This document shows, piece after piece, positions 6,742-14,796 of a DNA stretch of 16,924 nt (positions are counted from its first letter, which is position 1; every line of letters begins with the position of its first letter). The notes below the pieces were generated by a model that worked only from the letters and a program-made list of their open reading frames with translations, was not told the DNA's origin and made no database searches. The stretch is from an uncultured Granulosicoccus sp. (GTDB taxonomy: Bacteria; Pseudomonadota; Gammaproteobacteria; Granulosicoccales; Granulosicoccaceae). The DNA is taken from NCBI GenBank assembly GCA_937924505.1, contig CALDSR010000018.1, positions 1-16,924 on the forward strand, in the 5' to 3' direction. The translations under genes were made by a program, and so were the position numbers.

Positions 6742-8256
6742 TCACGAAGAAAATTCACCACCAAATTTCTCTCGCAACTCATTTTTCTGGACCTTACCCA
6801 TCGCATTGCGAGGCAATTCATCCAACACTTTCAGGCATTTGGGTTGCTTGAATCTGGCCAGTGATTTACTGATCAACTCCAGCACGCTTGTCTCATCAAC
6901 CGTGACTCCCTCCTCCAACACCAACACCCCGATAACGGCTTCACCGAAATCCGGATGCGGTGCGCCGATGACCGCAGACTCGACAACGCCGTCGATATCA
7001 TCGAGCACCATTTCCACTTCCTTCGGGTACACATTGTAGCCACCGCTGATTATCAAGTCCTTGCCACGTCCGACAATTGTGTAATAACAGTTGTCGGAAA
7101 TCGTTGCAAGATCTCCCGTGATGAAAAAGCCATCATCAGTAAATTCTTCACGTGTTTTCTCGGGCATTTGCCAATAACCACAAAACACGTTGTCACCCTT
7201 CACCTGCAACATGCCAACCTCTTCAACATCACACACCGCATTGGTATCCATATTCATGACCCTTGCGGTAACACCTGGCAGTGGCAAGCCAACCGACCCA
7301 CTAATGCGTTCGCCCTCATACGGGTTGGAGGTATTCATATTGGTTTCTGTCATGCCGTAACGCTCAAGGATCTTCAGTCCGGTGCGTTGTTCGAATTCGA
7401 TATGTGTCTCGGCCAGCATCGGTGCACTGCCACTGATAAACAAGCGCATATGTCTGGCCTTGTCTGCCTCGAAGCGAGGATCCCTGAGCAAACGTGTGTA
7501 AAACGTTGGCACACCCATCATGGTGGTCGCACGTGGTAATTGCTCAACTACCGCATCGACCGTGAACTTCTCCAACCAGATCATGGATGATCCCGACAGC
7601 AAGATCGTATTGCCCGCGACAAACAATCCATGGGTGTGGAAAATCGGCAAGGCGTGCAGCAGTACATCGTCTTTTGTAAACTGCCAATAATCCACCAGCA
7701 CGTTGGCATTGCTCAATAAATTCCTATGGCTAAGCATCGCCCCTTTGGAACGACCAGTGGTACCCGAGGTATATAGAATCGCGGCGAGATCATCAGCATC
7801 TCTTGCCACAGGCTTGAAAATCGATGCCATGTTTTGCGCTTTGTCCATCAAACTGCCACCACCTTCAGAGTCAAGCGTGTGAACCTTTACACCCGTGCGC
7901 GATATCAACTGTTGCGCGGCATCCACGTTAGCGGGGTCCAGCACCAGAAGTCCTGGCGCGGCGTTTTCAACAAAATACTCAAGCTCATTGGCCGTGTAGC
8001 CGGTATTGAGCGGAATGAATACGGCACCAGCCTGCACAGCGGCCACATACAGGGCAAAATTCGCGGCACTCTTTTCTATCTGCACCATGACACGGTCGCC
8101 AGGCTGCACGCCGGCATCGACAAGTACATGGGCAAAGCGAGACGCTTGGGTAAAAAAGTCCTTGTCGTCGAGCGACGAACCATCAGGATAGCGCATGAGC
8201 GTAGCGCAGCCGTCAGAACGGCCTTTGACAAACGCATCGAAAAGTATGTTTGCCAT
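6742..8256 (-). CDS. matB: Malonyl-CoA synthetase (acyl-CoA synthetase, AMP-forming)
   Basis: Adenylates malonate (in some homologues methylmalonate) and transfers it to CoA; cytoplasmic, 504 residues, normal for MatB. The ATP/AMP loop is LYTSGTTGRSKGAM at 161-174. The motif ERYGMTETNMNTSNPYEGER at 298-317 is the strongly conserved MatB version and is the main reason for choosing this over a general fatty acyl-CoA ligase. NVFCGYWQMPEKTREEF (356-372) and TGDL (380-383) follow. The catalytic lysine is K488 (PRNAMGKVQK). It starts only 3 bases after the livF-like stop, so it belongs to the transporter operon. That suggests the imported ligand is a malonate-like acid. No malonyl-CoA decarboxylase is present in the window. 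Substrate choice within the dicarboxylic acid group is inferred. Confidence 0.88.
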   Translation of the reverse strand: MANILFDAFVKGRSDGCATLMRYPDGSSLDDKDFFTQASRFAHVLVDAGVQPGDRVMVQIEKSAANFALYVAAVQAGAVFIPLNTGYTANELEYFVENAAPGLLVLDPANVDAAQQLISRTGVKVHTLDSEGGGSLMDKAQNMASIFKPVARDADDLAAILYTSGTTGRSKGAMLSHRNLLSNANVLVDYWQFTKDDVLLHALPIFHTHGLFVAGNTILLSGSSMIWLEKFTVDAVVEQLPRATTMMGVPTFYTRLLRDPRFEADKARHMRLFISGSAPMLAETHIEFEQRTGLKILERYGMTETNMNTSNPYEGERISGSVGLPLPGVTARVMNMDTNAVCDVEEVGMLQVKGDNVFCGYWQMPEKTREEFTDDGFFITGDLATISDNCYYTIVGRGKDLIISGGYNVYPKEVEMVLDDIDGVVESAVIGAPHPDFGEAVIGVLVLEEGVTVDETSVLELISKSLARFKQPKCLKVLDELPRNAMGKVQKNELREKFGGEFSS

Positions 8257-8259
8257 TAA

Positions 8260-8949
8260 CTAAACCCCAAGAAATTGATTGCGAGTGGCCATATCCAGAG
8301 CAGCGAAGTCACCCGACCAAACCGTTTTGCCTCGATGCAGAATAACAGCCTCATCTGCAATTACTGCCAATTCCTCCAGCGACTTGTCCACCAACAGAAT
8401 TGCCATATCGCCTGCCGCTTTCAGCGCCGTAATCGCCGCCCAGATTTCCTGGCGTACGATGGGCGCCAGTCCTTCGGTCGCTTCGTCGAGAATCAGCAAA
8501 CGCGGATTGGTCATCAAGGCACGGCCAATAGCCAACATCTGCTGCTCACCACCGGACAGTGATGCAGCCCCTTGGTGTTTTCTCTCGCCCAGGCGAGGAA
8601 ACAGTGCCGTCACCTTCGCGTAGTCCCAATGCCCGGGCCGAGCCGCCGCAATCAGATTCTCGTAAACATTCAGATTCGGGAAACATCGTCGCCCTTCGGG
8701 TACCAAACCCAACCCAAGGCGTGCCGCTTCAAAAGAGGCGACCGACTCAAGGTTATGGTCGTTGAACAAGATCGTTCCACCTTGATGGTTCAGTAATCGG
8801 CAGATCGTCTTGATTGTTGTGGACTTGCCCATGCCATTACGCCCCAACAGGGCCAGTACCTCGCCACTATTCAGGGTGAGACTGACGCCGAACAAGGCCT
8901 GGCTTTCACCGTAGTAGGCGCACACATCGTTCAAGCTCAACAGACTCAC
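8260..8949 (-). CDS. livF: HAAT-family ABC transporter ATP-binding protein (LivF type)
   Basis: Second ATPase of the importer, 229 residues, usual length for LivF. Walker A GRNGMGKST is at 36-44, VPEGRRCFPNLNVYENL at 84-99, signature LSGGEQQ at 131-137 and Walker B LLILDE at 151-156, followed by the LivF-typical DEATEGLAP. At the switch position it reads LLVDKS instead of the usual LLVEQ or a histidine. The start ATG at 8949 overlaps the LivG stop by four bases, so the two are translationally coupled. The symbol marks family position only; the ligand need not be a branched-chain amino acid. Confidence 0.9.
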   Translation of the reverse strand: MSLLSLNDVCAYYGESQALFGVSLTLNSGEVLALLGRNGMGKSTTIKTICRLLNHQGGTILFNDHNLESVASFEAARLGLGLVPEGRRCFPNLNVYENLIAAARPGHWDYAKVTALFPRLGERKHQGAASLSGGEQQMLAIGRALMTNPRLLILDEATEGLAPIVRQEIWAAITALKAAGDMAILLVDKSLEELAVIADEAVILHRGKTVWSGDFAALDMATRNQFLGV

Positions 8950-9695
8950 GATGCCTCTCCAAGATACGCCTTCTGCACGACATCATTCGAGCGGATTTCA
9001 TCAACCGTGCCGCTCGCGATGATTTTTCCATACACCAGCACACTGATGCGATCGGCCAGCGCAAATACTGCATCCATGTCGTGCTCGACCAGCAGAATCG
9101 GTGCTTGATGACGCAAGGTATCGAGAAACCGCGTCATGCGCTCCGTACCACTGGCGCCTAATCCGGCCATCGGCTCATCCATGACGAACGCCTTCGGCGT
9201 CAATGTCAGTGCAACCGCTATTTCCAGCAAACGCCTCTGACCGTGAGACAAGTTCGCAGTGCGTGTCAGCGCTTGCTCGGCAAGACCTACCCGTTGCAAG
9301 GCATCATGCGCACGATCGGTCAGATAAGAATCACGCTCAACCGAGCGAAAGAATCGCCAGGGTAAGCCTTTCGCACCAACCACACCAAGCAAGGTGTTTT
9401 GCAAAACCGTATCGGACAAAGCCAGTGATGACACTTGAAAGGTTCGCCCCAGACCACGACGAGCACGCTGCGCTATAGTCATTGCGGTCACGTTCTCACC
9501 ATCGATAAATACGCTACCGGCATCCGGTTCCAGTCCACCAGCTATCTGTTGTATCAGTGTTGACTTCCCTGCACCATTAGGACCGATCAACGCGTGTATC
9601 TCGTTATCAACAAGCTCAAGCGTGATATCACGGCTCGCCTCAATGGCGCCGAAACGTTTGACAATACCCTCCACTTTCAATCGAGTTTCAGGCAT
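8946..9695 (-). CDS. livG: HAAT-family ABC transporter ATP-binding protein (LivG type)
   Basis: First ATPase of the importer, 249 residues from the chosen start. The frame is open to 9752, but ATG 9695-9693 (MPETRLKVEGIVKRF) has GGAG seven bases upstream and matches where the family begins. The longer version would add 19 residues without homology to the fold. Walker A GPNGAGKST is at 38-46, LGRTFQVSSL near 82-91, signature LSHGQ at 149-153, Walker B AFVMDEP at 169-175 and switch H205 (LLVEHDMD). It overlaps the LivM stop by eight bases and the LivF start by four. Confidence 0.9.
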   Translation of the reverse strand: MPETRLKVEGIVKRFGAIEASRDITLELVDNEIHALIGPNGAGKSTLIQQIAGGLEPDAGSVFIDGENVTAMTIAQRARRGLGRTFQVSSLALSDTVLQNTLLGVVGAKGLPWRFFRSVERDSYLTDRAHDALQRVGLAEQALTRTANLSHGQRRLLEIAVALTLTPKAFVMDEPMAGLGASGTERMTRFLDTLRHQAPILLVEHDMDAVFALADRISVLVYGKIIASGTVDEIRSNDVVQKAYLGEAS

Positions 9696-10698
9696 CAGGC
9701 ACTCCCGATGGATGACTCGAAACTTTATCGGTTTCAGGCGCAAGCAGACCAATCAAGCCACCACGAGCGAACAGTACGACTAGCAGCAGAATCAAACCAA
9801 GAAAAATATGCCAGTAATCACTGACACCACCAAGCACGTACTCAAGCACAATAAAAAAAGCAGCACCGATAACCGGCGCAAACAAACGCCCGACACCGCC
9901 AAGGATAATAAACATCATGAGCTCACCACTGGTTTGCCAACTGAACATGGTCGGGCTGACAAATCGATTCAGGTCTGCATAGAGAGCACCCGCAACTGCG
10001 GTGACAACACCCGACAGGACAAAGGCCACAAGCTTCAGGCGATAAGTATCGATCCCTACCGTCTCCACGCGCACAGAGGATTGGCGGCTGGCATTCAAGG
10101 CAAGGCCAAAGGCTGAGCCACGCAAGCGAGAAGCCATGAACAACGTGCCAAACAAAATCGTTGATGCAATACCATAAAACTGTATCGGATCCAGTGTGTT
10201 CAGATACGGAAACCGGTTGCGCACGTAAATCGACAAGCCGTCTTCACCACCGTAGGCAGGCCAGCTGATCGCAAAGTAGTAAAACATCTGACCAAAGGCG
10301 AGCGTGATCATGATGAAATACACGCCAGATGTCCTGAGTGACAAGATACCAATCAAACAGGCCACCGCGGCTGCCACCAGCATCGCCACAAGCCAGATGA
10401 TGGGCATGGACTGCGTGCCTTCAAGCAGAATCGGCGATTCGATGATCGGGTCATGGTTTTGCGCATGGCTGGCGAGGATGCCCATCGCATAGCCACCGAT
10501 ACCAAAGAATGCGGCATGCCCAAGACTGACCAGCCCACCCACTCCGAGCGCAATGTTCAGCCCGACACCCGCCAGCGCGAGAATGGCAATCTTGGTCGCC
10601 AGCGTTACAAAAAAGATTTCTTCCGCCTGCCAGGCCCACAACGGTATCGCGATAAGCAGCACGACAACCAATGTGTTCAATGCCATCTCGCGCTTCAT
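9688..10698 (-). CDS. livM: HAAT-family ABC transporter permease (LivM type)
   Basis: Inner-membrane permease, 336 residues from ATG 10698. The frame is open to a GTG at 10731, but 10698 forms an ATGA overlap with the LivH stop and gives a compact N-terminus (MKREMALNTLVVVLLIAIPL). The family core is clear: GVGLNIALGVGGLVSLGHAAFFGIGGYAMG near the start, LRTSGVYFIMITLAFGQM in the middle, and the EAA-like region (ALNASRQSSVRVETVGIDTYRLKLVAFVLSG) that contacts the ATPases. It ends inside the LivG start region, so all four central genes are coupled. Confidence 0.9.
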   Translation of the reverse strand: MKREMALNTLVVVLLIAIPLWAWQAEEIFFVTLATKIAILALAGVGLNIALGVGGLVSLGHAAFFGIGGYAMGILASHAQNHDPIIESPILLEGTQSMPIIWLVAMLVAAAVACLIGILSLRTSGVYFIMITLAFGQMFYYFAISWPAYGGEDGLSIYVRNRFPYLNTLDPIQFYGIASTILFGTLFMASRLRGSAFGLALNASRQSSVRVETVGIDTYRLKLVAFVLSGVVTAVAGALYADLNRFVSPTMFSWQTSGELMMFIILGGVGRLFAPVIGAAFFIVLEYVLGGVSDYWHIFLGLILLLVVLFARGGLIGLLAPETDKVSSHPSGVPDA

Positions 10699-11615
10699 GT
10701 GCGTTGCCCGAACAATCCGGCAGGACGCCACACCAATACCATCGCCATCAATATGTAGATAAGCATCGACGCCAATGCAGAACCGACCGATGTTGCACTC
10801 GACCTGTCCATAAACAGTGAAAACAACTCGGGTAATAACACACCACCCAGTGTATTCGTCAAGCCAACCAGCAGCGCGCCAACCAATGCGCCTTTAATCG
10901 AACCAATGCCACCGATGACAATCACGACAAAGGCGAGAATCAATACAGGTTCACCCATGCCCACTTGCACGGATTGAATAGCGCCAACAAGCGCTCCGGC
11001 CAGACCCGCCAACGCAGCACCGAGTGCAAACACAATGGTATAAAGGCGTGTGATGTTGACACCGAGTGCTGCTATCATTTCGCGATCGCTCTCCCCGGCC
11101 CGTATCTGCACACCCAGACGTGTCTTCGCAATCAACAAGAAGAGTCCAGCCGCGACCAGCAAACCAACACCGATGATGACCAGTCGGTACAAGGGATACT
11201 GAATGCCTCCGGGCAAGCTCACTGGCCCAGCCAGGTAAGACGGTACGTTCAGGTACAGAGGGAATGATCCAAACAGCCAGCGCGTGCCTTCGGAAAAAAT
11301 CAGTATTAGCGCAAAGGTGGCCAGGACTTGATCGAGGTGGTCGCGGTTATACAAGCGTCGAATGACCAACATCTCAACCAGTGTACCGGCAACGGCGGCT
11401 GCGGCCATGCTGGCGGCAATCGCCAATAGAAACGATCCAGTCTGGGCGGCAACAAACGCTGCGGCAAATGCACCAACCATATACAAGGATCCGTGCGCCA
11501 GATTGATCAAGCCCATGACACCGAAAACCAGTGTCAGTCCCGCTGCCATCAGAAACAGCATGACACCAAACTGCAGGCCGTTGAGGACCTGCTCAAGGAG
11601 CAGAATCAGGGACAT
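10695..11615 (-). CDS. livH: HAAT-family ABC transporter permease (LivH type)
   Basis: Inner-membrane permease partner of the LivM-type protein, 306 residues, a usual length. The start MSLILLLEQVLNGLQFGVML, then AAGLTLVFGVMGLINLAHGS, is diagnostic for LivH. Mid-protein RAGESDREMIAALGVNITRL is the ATPase-contact loop, and VIVIGGIGSIKGALVGALLV is conserved near the end. It starts 58 bases after the binding-protein stop, with a strong hairpin between, and ends in an ATGA overlap with the next permease. Confidence 0.92.
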   Translation of the reverse strand: MSLILLLEQVLNGLQFGVMLFLMAAGLTLVFGVMGLINLAHGSLYMVGAFAAAFVAAQTGSFLLAIAASMAAAAVAGTLVEMLVIRRLYNRDHLDQVLATFALILIFSEGTRWLFGSFPLYLNVPSYLAGPVSLPGGIQYPLYRLVIIGVGLLVAAGLFLLIAKTRLGVQIRAGESDREMIAALGVNITRLYTIVFALGAALAGLAGALVGAIQSVQVGMGEPVLILAFVVIVIGGIGSIKGALVGALLVGLTNTLGGVLLPELFSLFMDRSSATSVGSALASMLIYILMAMVLVWRPAGLFGQRT

Positions 11616-11627
11616 TTAAAACCAGGA

Positions 11628-11658
11628 AATGCCCGGACCAGTTTTGTATCCGGGCATT
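11628..11658 (-). terminator. Intercistronic stem-loop between binding-protein and permease genes
   Basis: AATGCCCGGA at 11628-11637 and TCCGGGCATT at 11649-11658 form a perfect 10-bp GC-rich stem with an 11-base loop. On the minus strand it follows the binding-protein stop by 15 bases and precedes the LivH start by 12. No long U-tract follows (TTTCC), so it is more likely an mRNA-stabilising or attenuating element than a full terminator. It parallels the hairpin in the second transport operon. Confidence 0.65.
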
Positions 11659-11673
11659 GGTATCAAGGCAAAT

Positions 11674-12819
11674 TTACATCGAGCATTCAGCGGCATATAC
11701 ATCCGAATGATTGTCCAGCGCAAGACCAATTATCTCGTTGGTGAAGACGTCGCCTTCCTGAATGACTTCACGCACGTAGATGTCCTGCACCGGGTGGTGA
11801 TTGGAGGCAAAGGAAAAGTCACCTCGCGTTGAATCAAAGTTGGCCGCTTTCAAAGCGGCACGAAACGCATCTGCATCTTTCACATCGGCCGTTTCCATGG
11901 CTGACAACAACAAGTTTGCCGTATCAAAACCCTGTGAAGCATACAGCGAAGGCAGTCGCCCGTACTCCACCTGAAAACTTTCAACAAACGCTTTGTTAGT
12001 CGGGTTGTCGATATCCTTATTCCACTGCGAGGTGTTCTTGACGCCAAGCGCTGCGGCACCGACCGCTTGCAAAATACCCTGATCAAAACTGAACGCTGGC
12101 CCCACGACTGGCAGCTCGATACCACTGTCGGCATATTGCTTCAGAAAGGAAATACCCATACCACCGGGCAAAAAGAAAAACACGCTGTCAGCATCGGAGG
12201 CACGAATCTGTGCAAGCTCAGCCGCGTAATCGGTTTGACCAAGCTTGGTAAAAATTTCACCCGCAAGATCGCCCTCGTACTGACGCTTGTAACCGGTCAA
12301 GGCATCCTGACCTGCTGGATAATTAGGCGCCAGGATAAATGAATTCTTCAAAGCTGCCGAATTCGCATAGGCACCTGCGGCTTCATGCAGATTATCGTTC
12401 TGCCAGGCAACATTGAAATAATTCTCGTGACAGCCCTTACCTGCCAACGCCGATGGCCCTGCATTCGGTGACAGATAAAATTTCCCTTGTGCCGTTGCAC
12501 TCGGCACCACCGCCATGGCCAGATTTGACCAGATGATGCCAGTCAGTACATCGACCTTTTCCGACTGAATCATTTTGTCGGCAAGTTGCACGGCGATATC
12601 AGGTTTACGTTGATCGTCTTCAATCACGACCTCAAGATGATCATTGCCAGACTGCTTGACTGCCAACATGAAACCATCACGTACATCTATACCAAGGCCG
12701 GCACCACCACCAGAAAGTGTGGTGATCATACCGACCTTGACCTTATTGCCATGACCTGCGGCCGCCGCGACTAATGGCAATGCAGCGATGCAGGCTGCGA
12801 GTAGGGTTTTTCTGATCAT
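11674..12819 (-). CDS. HAAT-family ABC transporter periplasmic binding protein (LivK-like)
   Basis: Solute receptor for the downstream permeases and ATPases, 381 residues from the chosen start. ATG 12819-12817 (MIRKTLLAACIAALPLVAAAA) begins a clean signal peptide and has GGAGGAG nine bases upstream. An upstream ATG at 12888 would add 23 residues that do not look like a signal. The mature part starts KVKVGMITTLSGGGAGLGID, typical of Peripla_BP_6 receptors, followed by LAVKQSGNDHLEVVIEDDQRKPD and ADKMIQSEKVDVLTGIIWSN. Two cysteines (GKGCHENYF and the C-terminal AECSM) could form a disulfide. The family binds amino acids, amides, aromatic acids and other small acids. The neighbouring malonyl-CoA synthetase makes a malonate-like ligand worth considering. 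Confidence 0.88.
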   Translation of the reverse strand: MIRKTLLAACIAALPLVAAAAGHGNKVKVGMITTLSGGGAGLGIDVRDGFMLAVKQSGNDHLEVVIEDDQRKPDIAVQLADKMIQSEKVDVLTGIIWSNLAMAVVPSATAQGKFYLSPNAGPSALAGKGCHENYFNVAWQNDNLHEAAGAYANSAALKNSFILAPNYPAGQDALTGYKRQYEGDLAGEIFTKLGQTDYAAELAQIRASDADSVFFFLPGGMGISFLKQYADSGIELPVVGPAFSFDQGILQAVGAAALGVKNTSQWNKDIDNPTNKAFVESFQVEYGRLPSLYASQGFDTANLLLSAMETADVKDADAFRAALKAANFDSTRGDFSFASNHHPVQDIYVREVIQEGDVFTNEIIGLALDNHSDVYAAECSM

Positions 12820-12893
12820 CGGGTTGAGCTCCTCCGGTATGTAGTAATGAAAACAATAGAGACCGATGCTAACCGGGTTCCTCATCACTTACC

Positions 12894-12921
12894 AGTATAA
12901 AGCCGGGCGACATGAAATCAG
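12894..12921 (-). promoter_or_regulatory. Candidate sigma-70 promoter for the liv-matB operon
   Basis: On the minus strand, TATACT (12899-12894) follows CTGATT (12921-12916) after 16 bases. The -10 is good and the -35 matches TTGACA at three central positions. It lies about 75 bases before the binding-protein start. No operator or riboswitch is recognisable beside it. Confidence 0.35.
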
Positions 12922-13232
12922 CTCGAATATCTGGAAAATTCCGCCCTGGGCAAAATCAGATCAACCTCGTCTCCAACGCGCCAATTCCTAGCCCACGAGT
13001 CTGAATATTGAGCGATTTGGACAACGTTACGCCAAAAAAAGAGACATCTCCAAAATTTCGCTCCGAATCGGTCATCCAGGCATGCGGAATTCAAGGTATC
13101 GCCCGCTTTTATCGATAGGTATTACGTCAGATAGCCTCTTTATTCTAACGAATCTACGGGCGCAGGTTTTAAAAACACCGGTTCATCCCGCTATCTGGTC
13201 TGATCTAACACGTGCAAAATGGACGCACGCAA
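12922..13232. other. Divergent intergenic region, no gene seen
   Basis: About 310 bases lie between the leftward transporter operon and the rightward lipoprotein gene and must contain the promoter of the latter. I found no convincing -10/-35 pair for the rightward gene, no hairpin of note, and no tRNA or small-RNA structure. Confidence 0.4.
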
Positions 13233-14747
13233 ATGTCCCCGAAAATTCTCGGTAGCATGCAGTTGCTTATACTGATTACCTTACTGTCAGCCTGTGGCGG
13301 AGAGGAAATTGACACAACAAGCCCGCGAATTTCAACCGTCACCGAAAGCCTGAACATCCCGTCAATTGGTCAAAACGTAATGGCGCCGGCTGAATGGCGA
13401 ACAGAAGTAAACGCGAGTCCTGCAACAAGGTTCTTCGGGCACCACTACTATTCACCGCAATCTGACCCGACTGATACATTTCAGGAGACATTGGTAATCG
13501 GGTATTACGAAACAATCGAATACACTAGTGTCGAATCCATAAAAGATGACACTTTCGAACTTACCTCCACCAAAAACACGTCAACAGCTGACGGGCATGC
13601 AGTGTCGGTGCGCACCTACAACAAGGAAGTCAATATCGGATCATCGACTTATCACATTGTGATAATCGAGGCAGACTTTACATTCGACAAGTACACGGCC
13701 AGCGTATCCGCGGTTGGCGAAGCTAGAGAACAACCCAGTCTCGAGTCTCTGGTCATACAAACGGTCGAATCCATGTCAATTCCAGATATCGCTGATATGG
13801 AATTCGCCTTTAAAATCGGTGTGGAGAATATCGTTGAATTCCTCAATGTCAACCAAGTTCAGCATACGAGTATCGAATTTGCAGAGGACTACCAAATCAA
13901 CTTCACGCGTCCCAAATCATGGCGGCATGACGTGACAATCGACAATGGCATACAGATCGATTCATTTGACTCGCCACTTTCTCAACCCGACGACTTTGCA
14001 GACACACTAAAAATAGCTCAATTATCTAACGAAGATTATCAAAATGGTATCCATGACGCGTTACTGATAAAGAAAGGCTTCGACTCGAGTCGTTTGGGCG
14101 GCTTTCCGATCAAATTACCTATACTAAATGAACGTGGAACCATTTCTCCTGACAATTCTGCCGAAAGCGGTATTGCAAGAATTAACCATCTAAGACTTAT
14201 CAATGCGGATAACCGCAATTCGAGCACTTTAAGTTATCGTTTTTTGAACGAAATACTGCTTGTTAATTTTACATGGGAAGAAGAAAACCACTTCCAGATA
14301 AGCCGCGTAGTGGACAACTTCTTCACGTCGTTCGATATGTCCATTCCTCGAATATTAACTGGAGAATCAAGTTGGGAATTGCAAATTAGTCGGTTTTCCG
14401 AATTTGAAATCAATATTCGCGACGAAACTCTATGGGCTTCTGACGACGAAAATCGACGTGTCGTTAAAATTGATATCAACACAGGAGAAATACTCGGCAC
14501 ACGCACCTTCGATGATCATGTCAAGAAAATCAGCCTGAATCAACTTAGAAATGAGCTGGTTGTTCATGTGACACCTAATCATCGAAGTTCCGTTACCTAT
14601 CGGAACGGACCTGGTGTAATCCTTGTGTTGGACACGGCAACGTTGGAAACGAAAAGAACCCATCAATCCGACTATATACCGAGAGAATTTGATTCAGGAA
14701 ATGAGGCCTCGACCTGTGTTCCAATAGGCCCTGACCGCTGCACCTAA
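13233..14747 (+). CDS. Lipoprotein with two PsbP-like modules and a short propeller-like C-terminus
   Basis: Function not recognised. ATG 13233 gives 504 residues with a short lipoprotein signal (LLILITLLSAC, lipidated Cys21, then GGEE). A Gly at +2 suggests outer-membrane sorting. A GTG at 13212 would only lengthen the signal. After the signal, two stretches share a layout of a P-x-W start, an acidic (S)P-x-D-F/T-x-(D/E)TL strand and a closing amphipathic strand. One begins at MAPAEWRTE and has DTFQETLVIGYY. The other begins at FTRPKSWRHD and has DDFADTLKIAQL. This resembles tandem PsbP/DcrB-like domains. The last about 130 residues contain WASDDENRRVVKIDINTGEI and VILVLDTATLE, which look like two beta-propeller strands sets. 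Two blades are too few for a closed propeller, so the end may be truncated or of another fold. The gene stands alone and converges on the acidic genes. Confidence 0.7.
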   Translation: MSPKILGSMQLLILITLLSACGGEEIDTTSPRISTVTESLNIPSIGQNVMAPAEWRTEVNASPATRFFGHHYYSPQSDPTDTFQETLVIGYYETIEYTSVESIKDDTFELTSTKNTSTADGHAVSVRTYNKEVNIGSSTYHIVIIEADFTFDKYTASVSAVGEAREQPSLESLVIQTVESMSIPDIADMEFAFKIGVENIVEFLNVNQVQHTSIEFAEDYQINFTRPKSWRHDVTIDNGIQIDSFDSPLSQPDDFADTLKIAQLSNEDYQNGIHDALLIKKGFDSSRLGGFPIKLPILNERGTISPDNSAESGIARINHLRLINADNRNSSTLSYRFLNEILLVNFTWEEENHFQISRVVDNFFTSFDMSIPRILTGESSWELQISRFSEFEINIRDETLWASDDENRRVVKIDINTGEILGTRTFDDHVKKISLNQLRNELVVHVTPNHRSSVTYRNGPGVILVLDTATLETKRTHQSDYIPREFDSGNEASTCVPIGPDRCT

Positions 14748-14763
14748 TCGCTATTGATAGCGA
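14748..14763. terminator. Small stem-loop between convergent genes
   Basis: TCGCTAT and ATAGCGA pair perfectly over 7 bp with only two bases between (in practice 6 bp around a four-base loop). It begins directly at the lipoprotein gene's stop codon and 34 bases beyond the end of the acidic gene on the other strand. There is no T-run, so a weak or bidirectional terminator is possible but not shown. Confidence 0.3.
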
Positions 14764-14796
14764 CCTGCACATTCGACGAATTACGGATTCGATCAA

